From: Candidatus Gastranaerophilales bacterium
GTDB lineage: Bacteria; Cyanobacteriota; Vampirovibrionia; Gastranaerophilales; Gastranaerophilaceae
Assembly (NCBI GenBank): GCA_944322615.1
Contig: CALUPH010000001.1
Location: forward strand, 62,001 to 126,000
Direction of reading: 5' to 3'
DNA: 64,000 nucleotides
The notes under the pieces are model-generated. The model did not search any database and was not told where the DNA came from. It saw nothing but the letters and a program-made list of their open reading frames with translations. A program made the translations under genes and the position numbers. Below, piece by piece: positions 47,642-56,373 of this stretch (positions are counted from its first letter, which is position 1; every line of letters begins with the position of its first letter).

Positions 47642-47941
47642 ATGATATTAAAAGAATTTTCAAAATACCTGCAGGAAAATAAAAATAAGAATTCCGTAAA
47701 TCTATTAAATGAATGGATAATAGAAAGATTACAACGTCCATCATTAGATAAAGTTGATAATATACTAAAAACAGAATTATATTTTGCTAAAAATAATAAC
47801 GGAAAAACTTTAGTTATAGCAAAAAGTGAAACAGGAAGAACTTTAATTAATGCTTTATATAATTTTGCATTGAGTTTTGAACAATATAAAATGGCAAAAT
47901 TTTTACACGATAAAAAATCTAATGATTTCAATAAAATATAA
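47642..47941 (+). CDS. Small hypothetical protein
   Basis: 99 residues, mainly helical by composition, Lys/Asn-rich like the genes around it; no membrane segment. An overlapping reading frame exists on the other strand (47638-47931), but its Cys, Phe and Ser-rich product looks like a shadow. No family was recognised. No good Shine-Dalgarno is visible. It may encode a real small protein between two glycosyltransferase genes. Confidence 0.5.
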   Translation: MILKEFSKYLQENKNKNSVNLLNEWIIERLQRPSLDKVDNILKTELYFAKNNNGKTLVIAKSETGRTLINALYNFALSFEQYKMAKFLHDKKSNDFNKI

Positions 47942-48028
47942 AAATAAATATATTAAATTATTTTTAATTGACCTTAAAATTTTAATAAACTAATATATAT
48001 ATAAATTTTTATTTATGGAATATGAAAA

Positions 48029-49120
48029 ATGATTAATCAAAAAAAAGTTATATTTGTAGTTAAAGAATATACTGAAAATGTTTTTTTAGGCGGTGGTGAA
48101 AAAGTTAATCACTTTATAATAAAAGAACTTTTAAAAAGAAATTATATAGTTGATGTTTATGCAAATATTTCTTACATTAAAAAAAGTAATATAGTAAATT
48201 TATATATTAAAGATAAAGATTTTTATAATAATTTTGAAAATATAGTAAAAAACTATGATTTAGTTATTTCTACAGATTTAGAATGTCCATCAGAAATTTC
48301 ATATTCTCATAATCACTCATATTTGTGGAAAAAAAATAAAATAAAATTACTTATATGCAAAATTTTTAGTAAAGCATATAAAAGAAAAATTATAAATTAT
48401 AAAAAAGAGCTTAAAAATGTATCTAAAATTAATAAAATAGTAATTTCTTCAAACATTATAAAAGAAGATTATATAAAAAATTATAATATACCAAAAGACA
48501 AAATATATATCCTACCACCAGGAGTTGAATTAAAAGAAGAAAAAATTAAAACAAAAAATAATAATTTATTTAAATTTGGCATAGTAGCAAAAAGCTTTAA
48601 TAAGAAAGGTGGTTTAATTACATTATTTTCAGTATTTTATTTAAAAAATAAATATAAAAATTTTAAAGTTAAAATAATAAATAAAGACACATTTAAAAAT
48701 TCAATAAACAAATTTATAATTATATTTTTAACAAAAATACTTAATATAGAAAAATATATTGAATATATGCCATTACAAGAAAATATGGATAGTTTTTATA
48801 ATTCGATAGATTGTTTACTGGTACCATCTATAAAAGAACCATTTGGTCTTGTTGTAACAGAAGCTATGGCACATTCATTACCAACAATAGTTTCTTCTGT
48901 AACAGGTGCAGCAGATATAATTAAAAATGAAGAAAATGGATTTATTATTGATTATTCAAAATTAAATAAATCAAAAGAATTATTTAAAACTATGTGTAAA
49001 GTTTTAAATTTAAATGATGAAAAATATAAAAATATATCAAAAAATGCATATGATACTGTAAAAAATATGACATATGATAAATTTGCAGAAGAATTTGTAA
49101 ATATAGCTGAAAAAAAGTAA
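48029..49120 (+). CDS. Family 1/4 glycosyltransferase (GT-B)
   Basis: 363 residues, very rich in Lys, Asn and Ile. The GT-B C-terminal domain is clear: ILPPGVE near residue 167, FGIVAKSFNKKGG, and PSIKEPFGLVVTEAMAHSLP with the E-x7-E nucleotide-sugar motif, then a glycine/alanine loop. N-terminal acceptor domain starts with VIFVVKEY and FLGGGEKV. It likely takes part in lipopolysaccharide or capsule synthesis. Codon choice is even more AT-biased than in the core genes. Confidence 0.9.
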   Translation: MINQKKVIFVVKEYTENVFLGGGEKVNHFIIKELLKRNYIVDVYANISYIKKSNIVNLYIKDKDFYNNFENIVKNYDLVISTDLECPSEISYSHNHSYLWKKNKIKLLICKIFSKAYKRKIINYKKELKNVSKINKIVISSNIIKEDYIKNYNIPKDKIYILPPGVELKEEKIKTKNNNLFKFGIVAKSFNKKGGLITLFSVFYLKNKYKNFKVKIINKDTFKNSINKFIIIFLTKILNIEKYIEYMPLQENMDSFYNSIDCLLVPSIKEPFGLVVTEAMAHSLPTIVSSVTGAADIIKNEENGFIIDYSKLNKSKELFKTMCKVLNLNDEKYKNISKNAYDTVKNMTYDKFAEEFVNIAEKK

Positions 49121-49211
49121 AAATTTAAATATAAAAAAATTATTTAAAATAAAAATCTAATAATTTCAATAATAAATAAAGTATTGTATTATAAACAAAA
49201 ACGAGGAATTT

Positions 49212-50501
49212 ATGAAAAAAGTATTATTTATTTTAATTTTTTGTTTATTTATTAATTTAGGAGCAGAAGCAAGAGACTATGTAAATCTTCATTTAAAGGA
49301 AATGAAGCACGCAAAAAAATATGGGGTAACTAATCAATATTTTAAAGATTATTCTGAAGATGAAAAAGAAAATGTGAAAGAAGAATGTAACATAAAATTA
49401 AAAGATCCTAAATTAATAAAATTAGGAGGATATGATAATGAAACACTATCAAAATATAATGAAAAAATAAAAAAAGATAATATTGAATATCAAAAAATAA
49501 AAGAATATTTAGCAAATAAAAAAATAGATGATTTTAATTCACAAGCTTATCCGGAAGACTTTTATAAAATATATAGAATTGCAGAAAAAATAATAAGAGC
49601 AAATAATCTTGATTACATAAACTGGCGAATAGTTATTGATACAGACAGAAATTTTAATGCTAATTCATCAGAATTAAATTGTTTAGTATTTAATACGGGT
49701 TTAATAGACACATTCAAAGGCAATGATGATGCACTTGCATTAATAGTAGCTCATGAAATATCACATTCAATGCTTGGACACGGTGAAAGATTAAACTTTA
49801 TATATAATCAAATGTTAAAAGCTAAAAGAGACGGATCACCAACTTTTTATGCTTATTATAAAAGAAAATATTTAATAGATTCAAAAAATTCAGAATATGC
49901 TGCAGATGTAGAAGGTGCAAAGCTTATAACAAGAGCTCAATTTAATTTAGAAAATGCAAAAGAAGCACTTTCAGTAATAAATACGATGGATTATAAAATA
50001 GAATTTGATTCAGAACATCCAACTGGTGAAAACAGACTAAAAAATTATGAACAAAACATTAAATATTTTATGTCTGACGAATGGATTAAACAAGGTAAAT
50101 ATAATATTATAAATTCAGAAGTTTTAAATTGTAAAAAGTCTTCTGACAGAAAAGCTATAATAATAGTAAGAAATAAATTAAAAGATACTGATAAATATTA
50201 CAGACCTGAAAGTATAGAAGATATTTATAAAAGAATAGCATATTATTCTTATCTTGATAAAGATATGAAAAAATCACAAAAATACTTCAAAAAATGGTCT
50301 AAAAAAGATAAAAAGAATATTATTCCATACATTTATCTTTCTTATATAGAAGAATATAAATATAAAACAGATAAAAAGGATAAATATCTTATAAATGCAG
50401 AAAAATATATAGAAAAAGCTAAATTAATTGATGATAAAAATAAATATGTAAATAATCAAATAAAAGAATTAAAAAATTTAAAAACTAATACTGATTTATA
50501 A
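49212..50501 (+). CDS. Exported M48-type metallopeptidase with C-terminal TPR-like region
   Basis: 429 residues with a signal peptide (about 1-20, ending GAEA). The zinc motif HEISH lies at 181-185, followed by SMLGHGE, and the third ligand is in SEYAADVEGAKL near residue 230. The final 130 residues are helical repeats (YRPESIEDIYKRIAYYS, then YIYLSYIEEYKY) similar to TPR. This is the BepA/LoiP type of periplasmic quality-control protease. The region before the HExxH is longer than usual and Lys-rich. Likely a single-gene unit. Confidence 0.87.
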   Translation: MKKVLFILIFCLFINLGAEARDYVNLHLKEMKHAKKYGVTNQYFKDYSEDEKENVKEECNIKLKDPKLIKLGGYDNETLSKYNEKIKKDNIEYQKIKEYLANKKIDDFNSQAYPEDFYKIYRIAEKIIRANNLDYINWRIVIDTDRNFNANSSELNCLVFNTGLIDTFKGNDDALALIVAHEISHSMLGHGERLNFIYNQMLKAKRDGSPTFYAYYKRKYLIDSKNSEYAADVEGAKLITRAQFNLENAKEALSVINTMDYKIEFDSEHPTGENRLKNYEQNIKYFMSDEWIKQGKYNIINSEVLNCKKSSDRKAIIIVRNKLKDTDKYYRPESIEDIYKRIAYYSYLDKDMKKSQKYFKKWSKKDKKNIIPYIYLSYIEEYKYKTDKKDKYLINAEKYIEKAKLIDDKNKYVNNQIKELKNLKTNTDL

Positions 50502-50583
50502 AGTTTTGAACAGCTAAAAAAATAAAACAAAATATTGAAAAATAAAATTTTCATTTTTAAAGCATGAAAAACACTAATAAAAT

Positions 50584-50606
50584 AGCATGTTTTCATGCTT
50601 TTTTTG
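50584..50606 (+). terminator. Terminator hairpin with an alternative upstream arm
   Basis: AGCATG-TTTT-CATGCT (50584-50599) followed by a T run. The right arm plus loop can instead pair with AGCATGAAAA at 50561-50570 (10 bp). It probably ends the M48 peptidase transcript, about 80 bases after its stop. Confidence 0.7.
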
Positions 50607-50640
50607 TATAAAAAATTAACATTAATTTGAGCAAATAATA

Positions 50641-50782
50641 TGTATAAAACCTGTAGAAAACTATTATATAAAATTGTTTATAACTTTAATTAAAATTTAA
50701 AAACTCTAAAAAAATAAAAAAACTATAATTTAATAAACAAAAAATATACATCTTTTAAAAAAGTTTCTACAAGTTTTATACA
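50641..50782. repeat. Imperfect inverted repeat in the candidate origin
   Basis: Arms of about 20 bp at 50641-50661 and 50763-50782 differ by one insertion and one substitution; the space between is 101 bp. Each arm contains one TTTTATACA and one TTTCTACA-type 9-mer, so the arms are pairs of box-like sites in opposite direction. Confidence 0.75.
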
Positions 50783-50981
50783 AGGCTAAAAATCAATAAT
50801 AATAATATTTTGAGATATTTTTATACAATATAAAAAATGCTTATTACTACTTTTATTTTATATATATATTAATATAGATAATTAATAAAAAAATAAAATA
50901 CAAATAAAAAATAAAAAAAGTTTAGTGTTTTTTATTTTTCTTATATAATAATAAAGTGCACAGTTTATATAGAGGATTATT

Positions 50982-52097
50982 ATGCTTTTTACAATTGATA
51001 AAGATTCTTTATTGAATAAATTAAAAATAGTAGAAAAAGTAACAGCTCAAAGAGGTAATGTACAACCTGTATTAGCAAATGTATTGTTTGAAGCAGAAAA
51101 TAATGTTCTTAATTTAAGTGCAACTGATTTAGAAATTTCAATAAAAGCAAAAACAACAGTTGCTGTAAAAAAAGAAGGTAAAATAACACTTCCTGCAAAA
51201 AAATTACTTGAAATTGCAGCAAAATTACCTGATAAACCTGTTGAATTTTCATTAAATGAAGATACAAATGTAGTAAATATAACTTGCGGAAATTCAAAAT
51301 TTGAAATTATAGGAATTTCAGCTATGGAATTTCCAAGACTTGAAGATGAATTAACTGATGGTACTGAAATTGAAATTGAATTAGAAACATTTTTAAAATC
51401 AATTAAAAATACTGTGTATGCTGCAGCTAATTATGAAAGCAGAAATGTAATATCCGGTGTTTTTTGTTTAATAAAAGGCAATAAGCTTGAAATGGCTGCT
51501 ACTGACGGTAACAGATTAACAAGAATTATAGAAAATATAAAAAATAAGGATGATAAATCTACAAAAATAGTAATTCCTTCAAAAACTTTAAATGAATTTG
51601 TAAGAGTTTGTTCTTTTATTTCTGAAGAAAAAGTTATTTTAATTGTTGATAGATCAAGATTAACACTAAAAACAATGAGTTTTGCTATTAATTCAAGATT
51701 AATTGAAGGTGAATATCCTCCATATGAACAATTAATTCCAAAATCAACAGCAAATAATTCAGTAATAATAAGAGATGATTTAATTTCTGCTTTAGACAGA
51801 GTATCAACGATGGTAAATGACAGAACAAGTATTGTTAAATTCACTTTTAGCAATAATAAATTAGTATTAAAGGCTGAAACACCAAATTCAGGTACATCAG
51901 AAGATATTATCGATTGTATATATTCAGGTGATGAACTTGCAATAGCTTTCAATTATAAATATGTATTAGATTCAGTAAAAACAATGGATTCAAAAAATGT
52001 ACAGGTAGGACTAAATGGAAGCTTGTCAGCAACAGTTTTTAAACCTGAAAGTGAAGAAGATTATATTTGTTTGATAATGCCTATACAAATAAGATAA
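50982..52097 (+). CDS. dnaN: DNA polymerase III beta sliding clamp
   Basis: Ring-shaped clamp that keeps DNA polymerase on DNA. The 371 residues show three clamp domains; recognisable stretches are VLANVLFEAENNVLNLSATDLE, then GNRLTRI and the C-terminal IMPIQIR, the usual MPMR(L/I) end. AGAGG lies 6 bases upstream of the ATG. It is followed by thrB after 10 bp and pgk after 14 bp. It is not next to dnaA. Confidence 0.96.
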   Translation: MLFTIDKDSLLNKLKIVEKVTAQRGNVQPVLANVLFEAENNVLNLSATDLEISIKAKTTVAVKKEGKITLPAKKLLEIAAKLPDKPVEFSLNEDTNVVNITCGNSKFEIIGISAMEFPRLEDELTDGTEIEIELETFLKSIKNTVYAAANYESRNVISGVFCLIKGNKLEMAATDGNRLTRIIENIKNKDDKSTKIVIPSKTLNEFVRVCSFISEEKVILIVDRSRLTLKTMSFAINSRLIEGEYPPYEQLIPKSTANNSVIIRDDLISALDRVSTMVNDRTSIVKFTFSNNKLVLKAETPNSGTSEDIIDCIYSGDELAIAFNYKYVLDSVKTMDSKNVQVGLNGSLSATVFKPESEEDYICLIMPIQIR

Positions 52098-52107
52098 AAG
52101 GTTTATT

Positions 52108-53034
52108 ATGAAAGTAACGGTTAAAGTTCCTGCTACAACGGCAAATTTAGGTCCGGGTTTTGATTGTTTAGGTTTGGCTCTTCCTATATATAATGAAATA
52201 ACTGTAGAAGAAACAGTTATGCCTGGCAGCGGGGTTGAAATTAATATAATTGAAGACAGTGAAACTTATGATATTTTATCTATTCCAAAAGATGAAAATA
52301 ATATAGTCTATAAAGCAATAGAGCTTTTATATAATTTTGTAGGTCAAACTGTAAGTGATATAAAAATTACAATTAAAACAAATATTCCTGTTACTCGTGG
52401 TTTAGGAAGCAGTGCTTCAGTTATAGTAGGTGGTTTAATGGCTGCCAATAAGTTGTTGGGAAATCCTGCAGATGAAGCTGTATTATTATCTATAGCTACA
52501 GAAGTAGAGGGACATCCTGATAATGTTGCACCTGCTTTATTCGGAGGTTTTTGTTTATCTTCTTTTGAAGATGATGGCAGTGTATTATGTTCTAAAATTT
52601 TATGGCCTGAAGATTGGAAATTAACTGTTTTAATTCCTGATTATGAATTGGATACAAAAATAGCAAGATCAATATTACCTGAGTCTATAACTATTAAAGA
52701 TGCAGCATATAATATAAGAAAATGTTCAATGTTAATAGATGCTGTATATAGACAAGATGCAGAATTAATGAAAAAATGTTTATCTGATAAATTACATCAA
52801 CCATATAGAGAAAGACTTATAAAAGGATTTAAAGAATTAAAAGAACTTTTAGCTAATAAAGATGATGTCTTAGGTTGTGTTATATCAGGAGCAGGTCCTA
52901 CTATTTTAGTTATTTCAAAAAATGATGGTTTTGAAAAAGTTGAAAATGAAGTAAGACAAATATTTGAAGATTATAATGTAAATTGTGATATTAGAACATT
53001 CGACATAGAAAACGAAGGTACTAAGGTAATATAA
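52108..53034 (+). CDS. thrB: Homoserine kinase
   Basis: Phosphorylates homoserine in threonine synthesis. GHMP kinase family: 308 residues with VPATTANLGPGFDCLGLAL at the start, the phosphate loop PVTRGLGSSASVIVGG near residue 92, and the C-terminal GAGPTILVIS motif. Length is normal. It lies in the dnaN-thrB-pgk series; thrC and hom are not in the window. Confidence 0.95.
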   Translation: MKVTVKVPATTANLGPGFDCLGLALPIYNEITVEETVMPGSGVEINIIEDSETYDILSIPKDENNIVYKAIELLYNFVGQTVSDIKITIKTNIPVTRGLGSSASVIVGGLMAANKLLGNPADEAVLLSIATEVEGHPDNVAPALFGGFCLSSFEDDGSVLCSKILWPEDWKLTVLIPDYELDTKIARSILPESITIKDAAYNIRKCSMLIDAVYRQDAELMKKCLSDKLHQPYRERLIKGFKELKELLANKDDVLGCVISGAGPTILVISKNDGFEKVENEVRQIFEDYNVNCDIRTFDIENEGTKVI

Positions 53035-53048
53035 AAGGAGAGGCAAAG

Positions 53049-54245
53049 ATGAAAAAATCTATTAAAGATTTAACAGACATTAAAGGAAAAAAAGCTCTGG
53101 TAAGAGTAGATATAAATGTTCCTTTGGATGCAGACAAAAATGTAACAGATGATACAAGAATTCAAGCTATATTGCCAACTTTGAATTTATTAAAAGAAAA
53201 AGGTGCAAAAATTATATTAATGGCACATTTAGGAAGACCAAAAGGAGAAAAAAATCCTGAATTTACATTGGCTCCTGTTGCAAAATATATGTCTAAAGTT
53301 TTAGGCGAAGAAGTTATGTTTATTCCTGATGTTGCTGATGCTGAAAAAATGATTGCTAATTTAAAAGACGGTCAAGTAGCATTATTGGAAAATATCAGAT
53401 ACTATAAAGCAGAAGAAGCAAAAGATGATGATATGACTTTTGCAAATGAATTAGCAAAATTAGGTGATTTTTATGTAAATGATGCATTCGGTGCAGCACA
53501 TAGAAACCATACTTCTACAGCAAAATTAGCAAAAGTATTAAAACCTGCAGTATCAGGTTTATTAATGGAAAAAGAATTAAGATGTTTATCTCAAGCATTA
53601 GATAATCCTACAAGACCATTTACAGCAGTAGTTGGCGGTGCAAAAGTTTCTTCTAAAATTGGAGTTTTGGAAAATTTAATTGATAAAGTTGATAATTTGA
53701 TTATCGGTGGCGGTATGGCTTATACTTTCGTAAAAGCTAACGGCGGAAAAATTGGTAATTCTATTTGTGAAGATGATCAATTAGAAGTTGCAAAAGCAAT
53801 TGAAGCAAAAGCTGCTGCAAAAGGTGTTAAATTAGTAATGGCAACAGATGTTTTAGTTACAGATGATTTTTCAGGTAACGGAACTAATAAATTTGTAAAA
53901 ATAAATGAAATTCCGGATGGATTTGAAGGTGTAGATGCAGGTCCTGATTCAAGAAAAGCATTTGCAGATGTTTTAAAATCATCAAAAACTATTTTAATGA
54001 ATGGACCTGTAGGTGCATTTGAAAATCCAAAATTTGCAGAAGGTACAAAAGCTGTTTTACAAGCTGTTGTTGATGCTACAAAAAATGGTGCAATATCAGT
54101 TATAGGTGGTGGTGATTCTGTATCAGCTGCTAAAAAATTCTTTAAAGCAGAAGATTTTACACACGTTTCAACAGGCGGCGGTGCTTCATTAGAATTTATT
54201 GAAGGTAAAATATTGCCTGGTGTTGCTGCTTTAGATGATAAATAA
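53049..54245 (+). CDS. pgk: Phosphoglycerate kinase
   Basis: Glycolytic enzyme that makes ATP from 1,3-bisphosphoglycerate. The 398 residues have KALVRVDINVPLD at the start, MAHLGRPKGE, RNHTSTAKLAK, the hinge and nucleotide site VVGGAKVSSKIGVLENL, and the C-terminal GGGDSVSAAKKF and STGGGASLEF. A strong AAAAGGAG Shine-Dalgarno is present. The last gene before a bidirectional terminator. Confidence 0.98.
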   Translation: MKKSIKDLTDIKGKKALVRVDINVPLDADKNVTDDTRIQAILPTLNLLKEKGAKIILMAHLGRPKGEKNPEFTLAPVAKYMSKVLGEEVMFIPDVADAEKMIANLKDGQVALLENIRYYKAEEAKDDDMTFANELAKLGDFYVNDAFGAAHRNHTSTAKLAKVLKPAVSGLLMEKELRCLSQALDNPTRPFTAVVGGAKVSSKIGVLENLIDKVDNLIIGGGMAYTFVKANGGKIGNSICEDDQLEVAKAIEAKAAAKGVKLVMATDVLVTDDFSGNGTNKFVKINEIPDGFEGVDAGPDSRKAFADVLKSSKTILMNGPVGAFENPKFAEGTKAVLQAVVDATKNGAISVIGGGDSVSAAKKFFKAEDFTHVSTGGGASLEFIEGKILPGVAALDDK

Positions 54246-54271
54246 ATATAAAATAGAATAGATAATAAAAT

Positions 54272-54301
54272 AAACAGAGATAATTTTAATTATCTCTGTT
54301 T
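54272..54301. terminator. Bidirectional terminator between pgk and typA
   Basis: 14-bp perfect arms (54272-54285 with 54288-54301); the hairpin would open to a small loop. A T-rich run follows on both strands. It lies between two convergent genes. Confidence 0.88.
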
Positions 54302-54322
54302 ATTTTTATAAAACGTAATTAT

Positions 54323-56116
54323 TTAATTAAATCTAACTCTTGTTAAGTCTGCTTTTCTAATTCTAATATTTTGAGGTGTAATTTCCAATAATTCATCATC
54401 AGAAATATATTCCATACAATCTTCTAAAGACATTTTTCTATGGGCTTGTAAAGTAACCATAACATCAGCAGTTGCACTTCTCATATTTGTAAGTTTTTTA
54501 GTTTTACAAACATTTATTTCTATATCTTGAGGTCTGTTATGTTCACCAACAACCATTCCTCTATAAACTTTAGTTTTAGGTGTTATGAAAAATACACCCC
54601 TATCTTCAAACTGAGCCAAAGCATATGGAATAGCTTCACCTTGTTCATGAGAAACTAATGAACCGTTTCTTTGTTTAGAAATATCACCTGCATATGGTTT
54701 ATATTTATCGAAGGTATGATTCATAATTCCTTCACCGCGAGTCATTCTTATGAATTCTCCTCTAAACCCGATTAAACCTCTTGCCGGTATTGAAAAATTC
54801 AACATTGTTCTGCCTTTTACATTTTGCATATGAAGCATTTCACCTTTACGGTTAGATAGTTTTTCAATGCAAGAGCCTGCGCAAGCTTCAGGTACATCAA
54901 TCAATAAATCTTCAAATGGTTCCATTAAAACACCATCAATATGTTTTGTTATAACTTCAGGTTTAGAAACTTGAAATTCAAAGCCTTCTCTTCTCATTGT
55001 TTCAATTAATATACTTAAATGAAGTTCACCTCTGCCTGAAACTCTAAAGCTTTCTGTAGTGTCAGTATCTTCAACACGTAAACTTACATTTTTTTCTAAT
55101 TCATCATAAAGTCTTTTTCTTACTTGTCTTGAAGTTACAAATTTACCTTCTTGACCTGCGAATGGACTGTCATTAACTGAGAAAATCATTTGAAGTGTTG
55201 GTTCATCAACTTTTATTAGAGGAAGTGCTTCAGTGCAATCAGGTGCCGTAATTGTTTCACCGATATGTATATCATCGAAACCTGTAATAGCAACTATGTC
55301 ACCTGCTACGGCTTGTTGTGCTTCAACTCTTCCTAAATCTTCAAATACATATAGTTTTACTATTTTACCTTTTTGAATTGAACCGTCTGCTTTTATTAAA
55401 TTTACTTGTTGTTGAGCTTTAATTGTACCATTTAAAACTCTACCTATAGCAATTCTTCCGACATAATCATTATAGTCAAGTGTAGTTACTTGAAATTGAA
55501 GTGTTTTGTCTTTGTCCCCTGTCGGGTGTTTTACATTTTCTAAAATACAATCAAGTAAAGGTTCAAGTGTTTTTGAATCATCTTCAATATTTTTCTTTGC
55601 AAAGCCTGCTAAACCGTTAGCATAAACGTATGGGAAATCAATAAGTTCTTCGTTATCGGTTAACTCTGTAAATAAATCAAATACTTTATCAACAGCACCA
55701 TCAGGATCTGCACCTTGTTTATCAATTTTATTTATTACAACAATAATTTTTATGCCCAATTCAAGTGCTTTTGACAGTACAAATCTTGTTTGCGGCATTG
55801 GTCCTTCTTGTGCATCAACAATCAATAAAGCACCATCAACCATACCTAAAACACGTTCAACTTCGCCACCGAAGTCTGCGTGTCCGGGTGTATCTACAAT
55901 ATTTATTTTATATCCTTTATAATTTACAGAAACGTTTTTAGAAAGAATTGTAATGCCTCTTTCACGTTCCAAATCATTAGAGTCTAAAACTCTTTCTTGT
56001 ACTTGTTGGTTATCTCTAAAAACACCGCATTGTTTTAAAATACTGTCTACTAATGTTGTTTTACCATGGTCAACGTGGGCAATTATTGCCACATTTCTAA
56101 TTTTTGTATTATCCAT
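54323..56116 (-). CDS. typA: GTP-binding protein TypA/BipA
   Basis: Translational GTPase related to EF-G that helps ribosome assembly and stress responses. The 597 residues begin with the P-loop AHVDHGKTTL, then RGITILSKN (switch I), DTPGHADF and NKIDKQGADP; domains II, III and V and the TypA-specific C-terminal domain follow. Length is typical. It is divergent from clpB across 248-257 bp of AT-rich sequence where I saw no other gene. Confidence 0.97.
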   Translation of the reverse strand: MDNTKIRNVAIIAHVDHGKTTLVDSILKQCGVFRDNQQVQERVLDSNDLERERGITILSKNVSVNYKGYKINIVDTPGHADFGGEVERVLGMVDGALLIVDAQEGPMPQTRFVLSKALELGIKIIVVINKIDKQGADPDGAVDKVFDLFTELTDNEELIDFPYVYANGLAGFAKKNIEDDSKTLEPLLDCILENVKHPTGDKDKTLQFQVTTLDYNDYVGRIAIGRVLNGTIKAQQQVNLIKADGSIQKGKIVKLYVFEDLGRVEAQQAVAGDIVAITGFDDIHIGETITAPDCTEALPLIKVDEPTLQMIFSVNDSPFAGQEGKFVTSRQVRKRLYDELEKNVSLRVEDTDTTESFRVSGRGELHLSILIETMRREGFEFQVSKPEVITKHIDGVLMEPFEDLLIDVPEACAGSCIEKLSNRKGEMLHMQNVKGRTMLNFSIPARGLIGFRGEFIRMTRGEGIMNHTFDKYKPYAGDISKQRNGSLVSHEQGEAIPYALAQFEDRGVFFITPKTKVYRGMVVGEHNRPQDIEINVCKTKKLTNMRSATADVMVTLQAHRKMSLEDCMEYISDDELLEITPQNIRIRKADLTRVRFN

Positions 56117-56373
56117 TATTAATGTTTCCTAATATTCGTGTGTAATTCATAAATATTTTATTATAAACATCCTTAATAAAACAGATAAAAATTTTTTTTG
56201 TCTTTTCTTTATTTTTAATTAATAAAAAATTAATTTTTTCTTTAAATCTTAATTATTTATAAATTTTTTCTGATTTTAAAAAAAATACTATTAAACTGAT
56301 AATAAGAAGTTAATAAGACGAAAACAGATAATTGTTTTTTGCCGTATTAAATTTATGAAAAGAGGTGTTCTTA

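Larger units (their letters stand above)
50502..50981. other. 480-bp AT-rich gap upstream of dnaN, candidate replication origin
   Basis: No gene. The 9-mer TTTTATACA occurs four times: reverse at 50605-50613 and 50641-50649, forward at 50774-50782 and 50819-50827. Close variants TTTTCTACA (reverse, 50652-50660) and GTTTCTACA (50763-50771) add two more. These resemble the DnaA box TTATCCACA and the cyanobacterial form TTTTCCACA, with 7-8 of 9 matches. Long A/T tracts (50830-50930) could be an unwinding element. In several cyanobacteria the origin lies next to dnaN. A TATAAT at 50944-50949 may belong to dnaN. The origin role is inference. Confidence 0.5.

Noticed and set aside
47638-47931. 97-residue minus-strand frame overlapping the small gene at 47642
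   Set aside because: Cys/Phe/Ser-rich composition unlike real proteins here; the plus-strand frame fits the local style better.
51431-51952. 173-residue open frame opposite dnaN
   Set aside because: Antisense to the sliding clamp and without its own start signal.
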